This document shows positions 1-7,820 of a stretch of DNA of 49,193 bases, piece after piece. Position 1 is the first letter of the stretch, and every line of letters starts with the position of its first letter. The position numbers and the translations under genes are program-made. This stretch comes from an uncultured Clostridia bacterium (GTDB lineage Bacteria > Bacillota > Clostridia > Christensenellales > Borkfalkiaceae). The stretch is taken from the NCBI GenBank assembly GCA_947589385.1, contig CANPZW010000011.1, positions 1-49,193 on the forward strand, written 5' to 3'. The notes under the pieces are model-generated. The model ran no database searches. It had not been told where the DNA came from and worked only from the letters and a program-made list of their open reading frames with translations.

Positions 1-87
1 GTTTTATCTTACAAAAAACCTGTTGATTTATTTAACTTTTTTATCTCAAACTGTTGCACTTAGTTTGACAATTCAATTCTTTGAAAA

Positions 88-573
88 TCAAAGAAATTCC
101 TTTAACCGCGTTTCGAAGCTTTCTTCCAAAGCTATAAGGTCGCAAAGCAGTTTTTTGATTTCGGGGTCCATCACGCGCTCGCTTTCCGAAAGCGAAGTTT
201 TAAGGCAGGTTATTCCCGTCACCGTGCCCTTAATCATCATTTCCGCTATATGGGTCGCGGAATTGTCGTTGCCCGCGTTCATCTTTATTCCCATCCACAT
301 CATCGCCTTTTTCATGGGATTGGGTTCTTTCAGGTCAAGGTCATACTTCTTTGCCAAAGCCGAAGCCTCGCTGCAAATCCTTTCGTACTCCTCGTGCTCG
401 CGCATGATTTCTTCCTTTATCGCTTCGTCCTCTATTTCGGGCATAATGTCTGCGATTGAGGTCAGCGCAAGCTGCGCGTTACGGTAGATTTCCGCAAGAA
501 TTTCACTGTCCTTTTTTATGTCGTGTACGAAATTTTCCGCGCCGTTTTCATTCTGATTTACAAATTCGTCCAT
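88..573 (-). CDS. Conserved hypothetical helical protein, possibly ferritin-like
   Basis: A 161-residue, acidic protein that looks almost entirely helical, with no signal peptide or membrane segment. Several Glu/His positions are spaced as in four-helix bundles, including EEIMREHEEYERI near residue 55 and THIAEMM near residue 107. This suggests a ferritin-like or DUF2383-like fold, but I cannot name the family with certainty and no metal site is proven. The start is supported by AAGGAGAG just upstream of the ATG. It stands alone, divergent from rplU. Function is unknown. Confidence 0.75.
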   Translation of the reverse strand: MDEFVNQNENGAENFVHDIKKDSEILAEIYRNAQLALTSIADIMPEIEDEAIKEEIMREHEEYERICSEASALAKKYDLDLKEPNPMKKAMMWMGIKMNAGNDNSATHIAEMMIKGTVTGITCLKTSLSESERVMDPEIKKLLCDLIALEESFETRLKEFL

Positions 574-709
574 GTTCTCTCCTTTTTATGTAAAATTTAT
601 CGGTTAAATTATTGCGTTTCCAACAAAATTCAAGCCCCGCCGCGCCGCCGTCGTATTCTTATTTTGTTCCGCAAACTCCTAATCTATGCGTGATTTTTCC
701 GAAAATCGC

Positions 710-743
710 TTGACAGCGCCGCCGTATTGTGTTAAATTATAAT
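710..743 (+). promoter_or_regulatory. Probable promoter of the rplU-rpmA operon
   Basis: A TTGACA -35 hexamer lies at 710-715. It is followed by TAAATT at 733-738 with a 17-bp spacer, running directly into TATAAT at 738-743. The better -10 sequence has too long a spacer and the well-spaced one is weaker, so the exact -10 is uncertain. Confidence 0.55.
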
Positions 744-839
744 CCGAGCCGCTCGGAACGGGCTTTTTTAAGTGCGCCTGCGCGCCGCCTAAGCCTTTGG
801 CTATAACGTATCCGGCGAGACTGGTTAGAGGAGGTATTT
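744..839 (+). ncRNA. 5' leader of rplU, candidate L21 leader RNA
   Basis: About 95 nt separate the promoter from rplU. They begin with a small hairpin (CCGAG-CCG-CTCGG, 744-756) and end in a strong Shine-Dalgarno, GAGGAGGT. Bacillota commonly carry a structured, autoregulatory L21 leader here. The position and GC-rich pairing fit, but I cannot confirm the family by eye. Confidence 0.4.
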
Positions 840-843
840 AACT

Positions 844-1206
844 ATGTATGCTATCTTTGAGAACGGCAGTAAACAGTACAAGGCGAGCGTCGGCGACGTT
901 ATAAAGGTCGAAAAGCTTGATGCCGAAGTAGGCGCGTCTGTCGAATTTCCCATCGTCCTCATCGCGGACGAACAGGGCGTTCAGGCGGGCGCCGAAGTCG
1001 CAAACGTAAAAGTTGCAGCCGAAGTAGTTTCTCACGGCAAGGAAAAGAAGATAATCGTCTTTAAGTACAAAGCCAAGAAGAACGAAAGAAAAAAGCAGGG
1101 TCACAGACAGCCCTATACTCAAATCAAAGTAACGGCAATAGGCGCGGCTGCGGCAAAAAAGCCCGCCAAAGCCAAAAAAGCAGCTGCCGAAGTCGCAGCG
1201 GAGTAA
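844..1206 (+). CDS. rplU: 50S ribosomal protein L21
   Basis: A 120-residue protein with the L21 signature in order: MYAIFENGSKQYKASVGD at the start, a central beta-barrel, and YKAKKNERKKQGHRQPYTQI near residues 74-94, which contacts 23S rRNA. A short Ala/Lys-rich tail (about residues 100-120) extends past the usual end. GAGGAGGT fixes the start. It is the first gene of a two-gene operon with rpmA, which begins 21 nt downstream. The prp (ysxB) gene that usually lies between them in Bacillota is absent. Confidence 0.98.
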   Translation: MYAIFENGSKQYKASVGDVIKVEKLDAEVGASVEFPIVLIADEQGVQAGAEVANVKVAAEVVSHGKEKKIIVFKYKAKKNERKKQGHRQPYTQIKVTAIGAAAAKKPAKAKKAAAEVAAE

Positions 1207-1227
1207 TTTTCAAGGAGGAATAAAATT

Positions 1228-1521
1228 ATGTTATTATTACGTTTATTCGCCCATAAGAAAGGTACCGGCTCGTCGCACAACGGCAGAGACAGTAACGCCC
1301 AGCGCCTCGGCGTAAAGCGTTCGGACGGTCAGTTTGTGCTTGCGGGAAATATCCTGGTAAGACAGCGCGGCAGCAAATTCAAACCCGGCACCAACGTAGG
1401 CATCGGCAAGGACGATACGCTTTTTGCGCTTATCGACGGCGTCGTAAAGTTTGAAAGAGTGGGCAAGGACGGCAAACAGGTTTCCATTTATCCCGCGGCG
1501 GATAAAAAGGTTGCCGAATAA
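1228..1521 (+). CDS. rpmA: 50S ribosomal protein L27, with cleavable N-terminal extension
   Basis: A 97-residue protein with the L27 core [20 protein letters not shown]. It helps position tRNA at the peptidyl-transferase centre. The core is preceded by MLLLRLF. In Bacillota such an extension ends in Phe before the mature Ala-His-Lys-Lys terminus and is removed by the cysteine protease Prp. The predicted cut here is after Phe7. The extension is shorter than the nine-residue version of Bacillus and Staphylococcus. The start is set by AAGGAGG 11 nt upstream, so the extension is real. A hairpin and T-run follow the stop. Confidence 0.97.
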   Translation: MLLLRLFAHKKGTGSSHNGRDSNAQRLGVKRSDGQFVLAGNILVRQRGSKFKPGTNVGIGKDDTLFALIDGVVKFERVGKDGKQVSIYPAADKKVAE

Positions 1522-1532
1522 TCGGAATTTAG

Positions 1533-1559
1533 GCGAGGGCGTTTTTGCTCTCGCTTTTT
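1533..1559 (+). terminator. Terminator of rplU-rpmA
   Basis: Stem GCGAGGGC/GCTCTCGC with one G-U pair and a T-rich loop, followed by TTTTT. Confidence 0.8.
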
Positions 1560-1607
1560 CTGATATTTACGCAAAAACGCAATATGTATTGCATTTAAGA
1601 GGATTTT

Positions 1608-2096
1608 ATGATTAAGGTTTCACCTTTGAACGACGTAACGCAAGCCGAATTTGAAAAACTTTTCACCGCTTATTACAAAGAGTTGGGCTGCGAGGACGAC
1701 TGCGCGCACCTTTTAAAGGAATACGTCCTGCCCGATTTACTTGCTGGGCTTTTGAAAATCGACGTATTGCAGGAAGGCGAAAAATTTGCGGGGTTCGTCG
1801 TATATCAGATAGACGAATTGGGCAACGATTGGAATTTCAGGGAAGGCTGGGGCGACATCCGCGAAATTTACGTTATCCCCCCTCTCCGCCGCTCGGGTTT
1901 GGGAAAATTCCTTTTATTCACCGCCGAGATGAAACTGCGCGAGGCGGGCGCATCCAAAAGCTATTGCCTACCCGCGGAAGGCAGCGCGCCGTTTTTCAAG
2001 GCATGCGGCTACGCCGAAACGGACGACTACAACGCCGACCTCGACTGTCCCGTTTATATAAAGGAAAACCTTGAAAACCGTTGTTGCAATAAATAA
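1608..2096 (+). CDS. GNAT-family N-acetyltransferase
   Basis: A 162-residue single-domain GNAT. The acetyl-CoA pyrophosphate-binding motif A is visible as EIYVIPPLRRSGLGKFLL around residues 87-104, where RRSGLG matches the (Q/R)-x-x-G-x-(G/A) loop. A C-terminal FFKACGYAETDDYN matches the usual F-Y-x-x-x-G-F-like motif B. The acceptor substrate cannot be read from sequence. The start follows AAGAGG. It has its own transcription unit between two hairpins, convergent with the XRE gene. Confidence 0.88.
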   Translation: MIKVSPLNDVTQAEFEKLFTAYYKELGCEDDCAHLLKEYVLPDLLAGLLKIDVLQEGEKFAGFVVYQIDELGNDWNFREGWGDIREIYVIPPLRRSGLGKFLLFTAEMKLREAGASKSYCLPAEGSAPFFKACGYAETDDYNADLDCPVYIKENLENRCCNK

Positions 2097-2166
2097 AACG
2101 GAAATTTACTGCCACGCTTAAAAGCTTAGGCACGGACGGCAGAATAAATAATTTAATAAAATCACT

Positions 2167-2196
2167 GCGGCGGGCGCGAATTTTCGCGCCCGCCGC
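2167..2196. terminator. Bidirectional terminator between convergent genes
   Basis: Near-perfect GC-rich palindrome: GCGGCGGGCGCGAA, a two-base loop, then the reverse complement, flanked by T-rich and A-rich tracts. It serves the GNAT gene and the leftward XRE gene. The same core recurs at 3032-3069. Confidence 0.85.
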
Positions 2197-2200
2197 TTTA

Positions 2201-2419
2201 TTATTTTTTCTCATCGGATTCCCACTCGACAAGTTCGTCTAAGGTAACATCAAATATTTCCGCAAGCTTGCACAGCGTAAAAATATCGGGCGTAGAATAG
2301 CCGTTTTCGTAATTTGAAACCAAGCTCTTCTTCCCGCAAAGTTTATTTGCAAGCTGTTCCTGTGTAAGCCCAAGCTGCTTTCTAAATAATTTTATATTTT
2401 CCGCAATTTTTACCTTCAT
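2201..2419 (-). CDS. XRE-family transcriptional regulator
   Basis: A 72-residue protein that is only a Cro/C1-type helix-turn-helix: IKLFRKQLGLTQEQLANKL, then KKSLVSNYENGYSTPDIFTLCKLAEIFDVTLDELV. There is no sensor domain. It is divergent from a two-pass membrane protein gene at 2505. Two dyads in the shared region are natural operators for it, so it probably represses itself and its neighbour. Confidence 0.93.
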   Translation of the reverse strand: MKVKIAENIKLFRKQLGLTQEQLANKLCGKKSLVSNYENGYSTPDIFTLCKLAEIFDVTLDELVEWESDEKK

Positions 2420-2432
2420 TTTACTTGATTAA

Positions 2433-2481
2433 AGTACAAGATTGTTGTATAATTGACACAAAAGTACAAATTACTTGTACT
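2433..2481. promoter_or_regulatory. Two dyad operators in the XRE/membrane-protein divergon
   Basis: A perfect inverted repeat AGTACAA-N5-TTGTACT lies at 2463-2481. An imperfect copy, AGTACAA-N5-TTGTATA, lies at 2433-2451. The centres are 30 bp apart, close to three helical turns. TTGACA at 2453-2458, a candidate -35 for the rightward gene, lies between them. This is the expected layout for an XRE dimer pair. Confidence 0.7.
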
Positions 2482-2504
2482 CATTTTGTATATAGGAGAA
2501 AAAT

Positions 2505-3020
2505 ATGGGAAACAAAAACAAAAAATATTATGAAGACGAAGTACAATGCAGATGTGGCAAATGGGGCGGACAATTAATAAAGTTTGAAAAAAAATGTTTT
2601 GGGTGGAGATTTTTGGGCTACGAAAAGCAAAGCGAAATTACGGGCGTTGACGACCACGGAAACATTAAAAGAAGTATATTTAAAAATCTATATTTTAAGC
2701 GCGTATCGCCATATACGAATAATTTTTTATTCAAATTGACCGAATTGCTCGATAAAATAATATCTTTTGTAAGACGAATTCTTGTTAACCTGTTTCCGCT
2801 TGCCTTTATAGCCTGCCTTGCAGTTACGCTTTTGGGCGGAGGCGGAGATGCAGACAAAATTGCACCAAAAATGTGGATGTTACTTGCGGGGGTTTATGGC
2901 GGATTGATTGCCGCAACGCTGCTGTTCGGTCTTTTGGGATTTATATGGAAGAAAATTTTCAAAATCGAAGAAAATCTTGAAACCGCTATGACGGAAGCTG
3001 GCTACGAATACGAAGAATAA
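2505..3020 (+). CDS. Two-pass membrane protein of unknown function
   Basis: A 171-residue protein. The N-terminal ~90 residues are polar and basic, with a CRC motif at residues 15-17. Two hydrophobic segments follow, at about 92-112 (LVNLFPLAFIACLAVTLLGG) and 125-148, then an acidic C-terminal tail ending in YEYEE. I do not recognise a family. GGAG precedes the start. It is divergent from the XRE regulator at 2201-2419 and probably controlled by it. A similar XRE plus two-pass membrane protein pair, unrelated in sequence, lies at 32,777-33,607. Confidence 0.75.
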   Translation: MGNKNKKYYEDEVQCRCGKWGGQLIKFEKKCFGWRFLGYEKQSEITGVDDHGNIKRSIFKNLYFKRVSPYTNNFLFKLTELLDKIISFVRRILVNLFPLAFIACLAVTLLGGGGDADKIAPKMWMLLAGVYGGLIAATLLFGLLGFIWKKIFKIEENLETAMTEAGYEYEE

Positions 3021-3031
3021 GGTGATAATTG

Positions 3032-3069
3032 AAAATCGGCGGGCGCGAAAATTCGCGCCCGCCGATTTT
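3032..3069. terminator. Bidirectional terminator
   Basis: Near-perfect palindrome with core CGGCGGGCGCGAA and its complement, extended by AAAAT/ATTTT so that it works on both strands. It repeats the core of the hairpin at 2167-2196. Confidence 0.85.
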
Positions 3070-3151
3070 ATTTATTTTACATTCTTTATAATGCACCCTA
3101 TTTAGCTTTGCCGTGCGCATACCGCTTTCTACCGCGGAAAGGGTTTAATAT

Positions 3152-4228
3152 TTAATAAATCACTTCCGTTATGACGCCGCCGCCGAGGCAGGCGGTTTCG
3201 TCGTAGAATACCGCATATTGCCCTTCGGTCACCGCGCGCTGCTTTTGTTCGAACTCCACAAGCGCGCCGTCTTTTTCAATGGTAACCGTTACCTCCTGCT
3301 CGGGCTGGCGGTAGCGGAATTTGGCGTTCACAAACTGAGTACGTATGGGGGTATAACCTATCCAATTCAGATTTTTTACCCTGCATGCGCGCGAAAACAG
3401 CGGGCTTTCGTCGCCGTGCGAAACATACAATACGTTATGTGTTAAATCCTTTTTAACGACAAACCAACGCCCGTCCTCGCCCCGTCTGCCGCCCAAATCC
3501 AGCCCCTTGCGCTGCCCGAGAGTGTAGTACATCAGCCCTATATGTTCGCCCACCGTTTCACCGTTTAAAGTCATTATCTTCCCCCGCTGCGCGGGCAGGT
3601 AGTTTTGCAGAAATTTGCGGAAATTGCGTTCGCCTATAAAGCAAATCCCCGTCGAATCCTTTTTCTGCGCGGTGGAAAGATTGAGGACATCCGCGATTTT
3701 CCGCACTTCGGGCTTTTCTATGTCGGCAAGGGGAAACAGCACGTTTTCAAGCTGTTCCTCGCGCACCTGATTTAAAAAATACGTTTGGTCTTTTTCCTTA
3801 TCTTTTGCCTTCAAAAGCCGCGTTTTGCCGTCTGAATGTTCTATTTTGCAATAATGCCCCGTCGCTATAAAATCCGCGCCCATATTCTTCGCGTATTCGC
3901 GGAACGGTCCGAATTTTATCTCGCGGTTGCATAATACGTCGGGATTGGGGGTGCGCCCCGCCGAATATTCGTCGAGGAAGTATTTAAAAACCCTTTCGCG
4001 GTATTCCACGGCGAAATTCACGCTGTAATAGGGAATATTCAAAGCGGAGCAAACACGCGCAACGTCTGCGAAATCGCCGTCGGAATTGCACGCACCGGAT
4101 GAATCGGCTTCTTCCCAATTCATCATAAAAAGCCCTATTACGTTATAGCCCTGTTCCTTTAAGAGATAGGCGGCGACGGAAGAATCCACACCGCCGCTCA
4201 TCCCCACGACAACGGTTTTCTGCGACAT
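3152..4228 (-). CDS. mnmA: tRNA-specific 2-thiouridylase MnmA
   Basis: A 358-residue protein of normal length for MnmA, which thiolates U34 of tRNA-Lys, -Glu and -Gln using ATP and a persulfide donor. The PP-loop SGGVDSS is at residues 11-17. The two catalytic cysteines are Cys100 (NPDVLCNREIKF) and Cys196 (STGICFIGERNF). ATGHYCKIE and the C-terminal beta-barrel (RYRQPEQEV, then FYDETACLGGGVI) are also present. GAAGGAG lies upstream of the start. There is no adjacent cysteine desulfurase gene. Confidence 0.97.
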   Translation of the reverse strand: MSQKTVVVGMSGGVDSSVAAYLLKEQGYNVIGLFMMNWEEADSSGACNSDGDFADVARVCSALNIPYYSVNFAVEYRERVFKYFLDEYSAGRTPNPDVLCNREIKFGPFREYAKNMGADFIATGHYCKIEHSDGKTRLLKAKDKEKDQTYFLNQVREEQLENVLFPLADIEKPEVRKIADVLNLSTAQKKDSTGICFIGERNFRKFLQNYLPAQRGKIMTLNGETVGEHIGLMYYTLGQRKGLDLGGRRGEDGRWFVVKKDLTHNVLYVSHGDESPLFSRACRVKNLNWIGYTPIRTQFVNAKFRYRQPEQEVTVTIEKDGALVEFEQKQRAVTEGQYAVFYDETACLGGGVITEVIY

Positions 4229-4278
4229 ATTTATTACGTTTTCTCCTTCAAAAACAATTATAACATATAGAAATTAGG

Positions 4279-4307
4279 TTTGCAAATAAATTGTTTTGTG
4301 TTATAAT
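4279..4307 (+). promoter_or_regulatory. Promoter of tRNA-Arg
   Basis: TTTGCA (4279-4284), a 17-bp spacer, then TATAAT (4302-4307). Transcription would start about 18 nt before the tRNA. Confidence 0.65.
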
Positions 4308-4331
4308 GAGTTTGAAAATTAAACCAAATGC

Positions 4332-4407
4332 GCACCCGTAGTCTAATTGGATAAAACAGTGGCCTCCGACGCCGCCATTGTGGGTTCGAGCCCCGCCGAG
4401 TGCACCA
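4332..4407 (+). tRNA. tRNA-Arg (anticodon CCG)
   Basis: A 76-nt cloverleaf with encoded CCA. The anticodon stem GTGGC/GCCGC encloses loop CTCCGAC, giving anticodon CCG. The T-arm GTGGG-TTCGAGC-CCCGC is intact. The acceptor GCACCCG/CGAGTGC has one C-A mismatch at the fifth pair. It is followed at once by a strong terminator. A 21-nt copy of its 3' end lies 205 bp downstream. Confidence 0.93.
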
Positions 4408-4450
4408 GCCCGCCGCGCCCTTTTAAAAAAGGGCGCGGCGGGCTGTTTTA
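4407..4450 (+). terminator. Terminator of tRNA-Arg
   Basis: A long perfect stem, AGCCCGCCGCGCCC plus TTTT/AAAA and its complement, begins at the last base of the CCA end. TGTTTT follows. Confidence 0.85.
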
Positions 4451-4591
4451 AAGATAATTTTCGGCGGGGCGAGAGGGGGGAAACGCGAGCGGGAGCGAGC
4501 GGTTTGCGCTGTTTTGCCCGTAAACGGTATTGTTTGATACGCAAACTGAACAGCACTGTGCGCTGTTCATTGGGGCGCGCCGCCTAAGGCG

Positions 4592-4650
4592 CGAGCCCCG
4601 CCGAGTGCACCAAGCCCGCCGCACCCTTTATAAGGGCGCGGCGGGCATTT
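4592..4650 (+). repeat. Displaced copy of the tRNA-Arg 3' end and its terminator
   Basis: Bases 4592-4612 repeat exactly the last 21 nt of tRNA-Arg (4387-4407). A near copy of the tRNA terminator follows, with stem AGCCCGCCGC and one changed base. The 5' half of a tRNA is missing, so this is not a gene. It looks like an old attachment-site duplication or a decayed tandem tRNA. The intervening 4451-4591 has no gene I can support. Confidence 0.75.
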
Positions 4651-4732
4651 TTTTACTTACACGGCAATTCTTCTCGCCGCCAAAAATCAGTCCGTCGCTT
4701 GCGTATGTACCGTCAAGTACGGATTGCGCCTA

Positions 4733-7564
4733 TCAGGCACCGGCTTTTATTTCCTTTTCGAGGTTTGTTTCATAGTTTCCCAAATCGTCGGCAAACGCCT
4801 TCATATTTGTATCTTCACCCCAAATTTCAGCTACTTCGTCGGCGGGAAGCATATCTTGAAGTAATAAGCGAAGCACGCGCAGTTTTTCAAGCACTTCGGC
4901 TTTTTCGTCTCCGAGCGTTTCAAAATTCCACGTGGTCTCGGTTTCCGAAACATTCTTGCAATCACCGATTTTTGTTTTTAATTCGCTGACGGTGCTCTTG
5001 ATAAGCTCCGCATACTTGGTGGCAATCTCTTTTGCCAAATCTCCTTGCATAAACGATCTTTGAAGCGTATTAAGGTCGCTAACTTTCGCCTGCTCCTCAT
5101 CGGTTAAAGTAGAGGGCTTCAAGCTCGACACCCACGTGCCCCAATCTGTTATTACAATCTTTGAAGAGGAACAACAGTCATAGCCGGCTCCCCAGGCGTA
5201 TGCTTCGAAAAATTCCTTAATCGTCGCAAGGAAATCATCGGCAGTAGTCAAATCGGAACCCGCTAATTTCTGTTTGATATCATTATACGCCTTGGTGACG
5301 CCTTCGATATTTTTAAGGTATATTGTCTTGACGTATTCCTGATAATTTGTTACAAGCGCCTGCTTATCTTCGGAAAGTTTGTCGTAGGCGGGTTTGAAGT
5401 CATTAATTATTTCAACAAGCGCGTCGGTAAGCTCTTTGCAGGTTTCCGCACTTTGATATTTCGCCGCGCTCGCCTTGATTTTTTCCGACAAATCTTGGGC
5501 GATAGCTTCCTCGTGTTCGCTTCTCGCTTTAATATACGCAGTGATACGGTCTTCACCGATTGCTGCTTTCATTTCGGCGCTGTCCTTTACGGCAGGAACG
5601 ATAACTCCAAGGTCGAAATTATGGGAATTATCTGCATTGTCATACAATGCGTTCAGGCTATCCCAATCATTAAATTCCTCATAGTTGTCGCCTTCGGGCA
5701 ACAGTTCCTTGAACTCATTAACCCGCGCAAGGTACATTTCATAAATAACGCGCAACTTGGAATAAGTCTGTCCGCTATAACTTGTATTTGCCATATAGGA
5801 TGCGTTGGAGATAAGCGTCTGTACATTTGCGGGCAACTTATCAAATTCTGCCTTTAAAGCGTCAACGGCTGCAACATATTCTTCCTTGCCCTCGTCGGTG
5901 AGAACGATATTTTCGATGTACGGTTGAAGTCTTTCCGCAAATTCTGTCGCCGTTGCGTTGTCTTTCGCATACTGCGCAAGCAGATTATCGACCGTAGTTT
6001 TACCTGCGGACAGAGCTGTTTGCTGTTCGGCTGTAAGGGGTGCGTTGTCGGTGAAGGTCAGAGAAATGAGACGGACTTCAACTTCTTTTTCGCCCTCGAC
6101 GGCAAACAGTGGAATCCCCTTGATTGCGAAATCGAGCATCTGTTTGCCGTCAGCGTTTGTGCCGACAAAAAGCTCTAAGTTTGTGATTGTTGCACCGAGC
6201 ATATTATTGACTAATTGACCTGCAATACTTCCCTTAATAGATTCGGAACCGCCGGCAGAGGCAACTATGTAGTCCACAGCCGTCTTTACAAGCTGTTGAT
6301 ATGCTGCGTCTATTATTGCCGCTACGGGATTGCCCAACATGAAGATAAATCCGTTTGCTTTCTTTTCAAATTTAAATTCGAGCGGAGGCAGCGTTGAAAC
6401 GCCCGGTTCTTCCTGTCCTTCCTCTGCAAGCGTTGCCGTCTGTGCCGTTTTAAGGTCAATCTGAGTAACGAAAAGCGGAGCGTTTTCAACATTGTTGATA
6501 GCCAAAGCCAAAACACCGTCTCCCGTATAATATACGTCCATGTTGTTCATGGCAGTGCCTACGAACGGGGGCAGACTGCCCGCGGGGGCAAACTGCCCGA
6601 CAAGTCCCAAAACATTTGCCGCGGGAGTCAGGTCAAGGTGAAGCTGTGCCTGCGCGATTGAGTAGTAGTCGCCCGTCCACACTGCCGAGGGGTTGAGGCG
6701 GAGCTGCAATTTGCCGTTGAACGGGGAAAGCATGCCCGTGCGGGATAACAGACCTACGTCAAGCGTAAAGTCAATCAATTCGCCCGTACGTTCTGCGGGA
6801 ACGGTTGCAACGGATATATTGATACCCGTGAATTGTTCGGTATCCTCTACCTGTTCTACGGCTACCTCGATTTCAAGAGCTGTAAAATCCAGACCGAAAA
6901 GCGAGGGAACTAAATCGCCGACCACCGTCTTTAATTTTTCAATAAGCCCTGTATATGCCTCATTTAATTTGGTAACGGCGGCATCCGTAAGGGCGAGTGT
7001 ATATCCGTCGTCCGTCTTCTCGATGCTTACGAAATCAGATAAGGCATCCTGCAAATTTTCGGATGAGAAGTCGGTTGTAGCGGCTTGTGCAAGGCTGTCT
7101 TTCAAATCTATGGGATAGATGAGCAACCTGTTTACCGCGGTATCAGTCTTGTTGCTTAAAGTAAGAAGCAGTACGCCGTCGCCTACATAGCGCAACGTAA
7201 GCTCGTTCGCAAAGTCCGAAACAATCGGAAGCGCCGAGATGTCGAGGCTAAGGTTGAGCGAAAACGCGTCAAGATAGTTGTCGCTGTCCAATACGTCCTG
7301 TTTGAGGGAGAAATCAAGCGTTCCGCCGAACGTCTTGACGGATTCCCCAACGCTTATATCAATGGATACGGGCAACGTAAGCGATTGCTCGTCGGTTTTG
7401 TTTTCATCACCGCTGCCGTCGCCGTTCTTATCGCCGCCCTCGTCGCCGCTGATATTGGGAGTTTCCCCTGGCTTATCTTCGGTTTTGCACGCCACGAAAG
7501 CAGCAAGACTCAAAACCATAATCAGCGAAAGTAATAATATCAAAATTTTTGAAAGCTTTTTCAT
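4733..7564 (-). CDS. Large lipoprotein with duplicated domain, unknown function
   Basis: A 943-residue protein with a lipoprotein signal: KKLSKILILLLSLIMVLSL followed by lipobox FVAC (Cys26). An acidic Gly/Asp/Asn linker runs to about residue 58. Two related domains follow, at roughly 60-270 and 280-490. They share a (Y)xGDGVLxLxxxN motif and later a hydrophobic helix pair followed by LEI/LEL-x-V strands. The rest is mostly helical and charged to the C-terminus. I do not recognise a family. It is probably anchored on the outer face of the membrane. GGAGG precedes the ATG, and a good promoter lies at 7639-7668. Confidence 0.85.
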   Translation of the reverse strand: MKKLSKILILLLSLIMVLSLAAFVACKTEDKPGETPNISGDEGGDKNGDGSGDENKTDEQSLTLPVSIDISVGESVKTFGGTLDFSLKQDVLDSDNYLDAFSLNLSLDISALPIVSDFANELTLRYVGDGVLLLTLSNKTDTAVNRLLIYPIDLKDSLAQAATTDFSSENLQDALSDFVSIEKTDDGYTLALTDAAVTKLNEAYTGLIEKLKTVVGDLVPSLFGLDFTALEIEVAVEQVEDTEQFTGINISVATVPAERTGELIDFTLDVGLLSRTGMLSPFNGKLQLRLNPSAVWTGDYYSIAQAQLHLDLTPAANVLGLVGQFAPAGSLPPFVGTAMNNMDVYYTGDGVLALAINNVENAPLFVTQIDLKTAQTATLAEEGQEEPGVSTLPPLEFKFEKKANGFIFMLGNPVAAIIDAAYQQLVKTAVDYIVASAGGSESIKGSIAGQLVNNMLGATITNLELFVGTNADGKQMLDFAIKGIPLFAVEGEKEVEVRLISLTFTDNAPLTAEQQTALSAGKTTVDNLLAQYAKDNATATEFAERLQPYIENIVLTDEGKEEYVAAVDALKAEFDKLPANVQTLISNASYMANTSYSGQTYSKLRVIYEMYLARVNEFKELLPEGDNYEEFNDWDSLNALYDNADNSHNFDLGVIVPAVKDSAEMKAAIGEDRITAYIKARSEHEEAIAQDLSEKIKASAAKYQSAETCKELTDALVEIINDFKPAYDKLSEDKQALVTNYQEYVKTIYLKNIEGVTKAYNDIKQKLAGSDLTTADDFLATIKEFFEAYAWGAGYDCCSSSKIVITDWGTWVSSLKPSTLTDEEQAKVSDLNTLQRSFMQGDLAKEIATKYAELIKSTVSELKTKIGDCKNVSETETTWNFETLGDEKAEVLEKLRVLRLLLQDMLPADEVAEIWGEDTNMKAFADDLGNYETNLEKEIKAGA

Positions 7565-7638
7565 TTAATCCTCCTTATTTTTTTCGTCAAAAGCCAAAAC
7601 GATATAAAAGACACATTCTTAACGTGCCTAATGCCCTA

Positions 7639-7668
7639 ATTGTAATACTCAATAATGACATTTGTCAA
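7639..7668 (-). promoter_or_regulatory. Promoter of the 943-residue lipoprotein gene
   Basis: On the minus strand, TTGACA (7668-7663), an 18-bp spacer, then TACAAT (7644-7639). The 5' untranslated region is about 70 nt. Confidence 0.65.
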
Positions 7669-7774
7669 GCAAAATTATGACAAATTATGTTGTTTTTGTG
7701 TCGCTTTATAATGTCATTCCGAGTGCGAAGCACGAGCGTATCCACATAGGTGCGCCTATCGCGCGCCATAACAA

Positions 7775-7814
7775 AATGCAGCCCGCGGCTTATGATTAAG
7801 CCGCGGGCTGCATT
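7775..7814. terminator. Terminator downstream of queT
   Basis: A perfect 18-bp stem (core GCAGCCCGCGGCTTA and complement) with a TGAT loop, just beyond the queT stop. Confidence 0.85.
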
Positions 7815-7820
7815 AAACAT

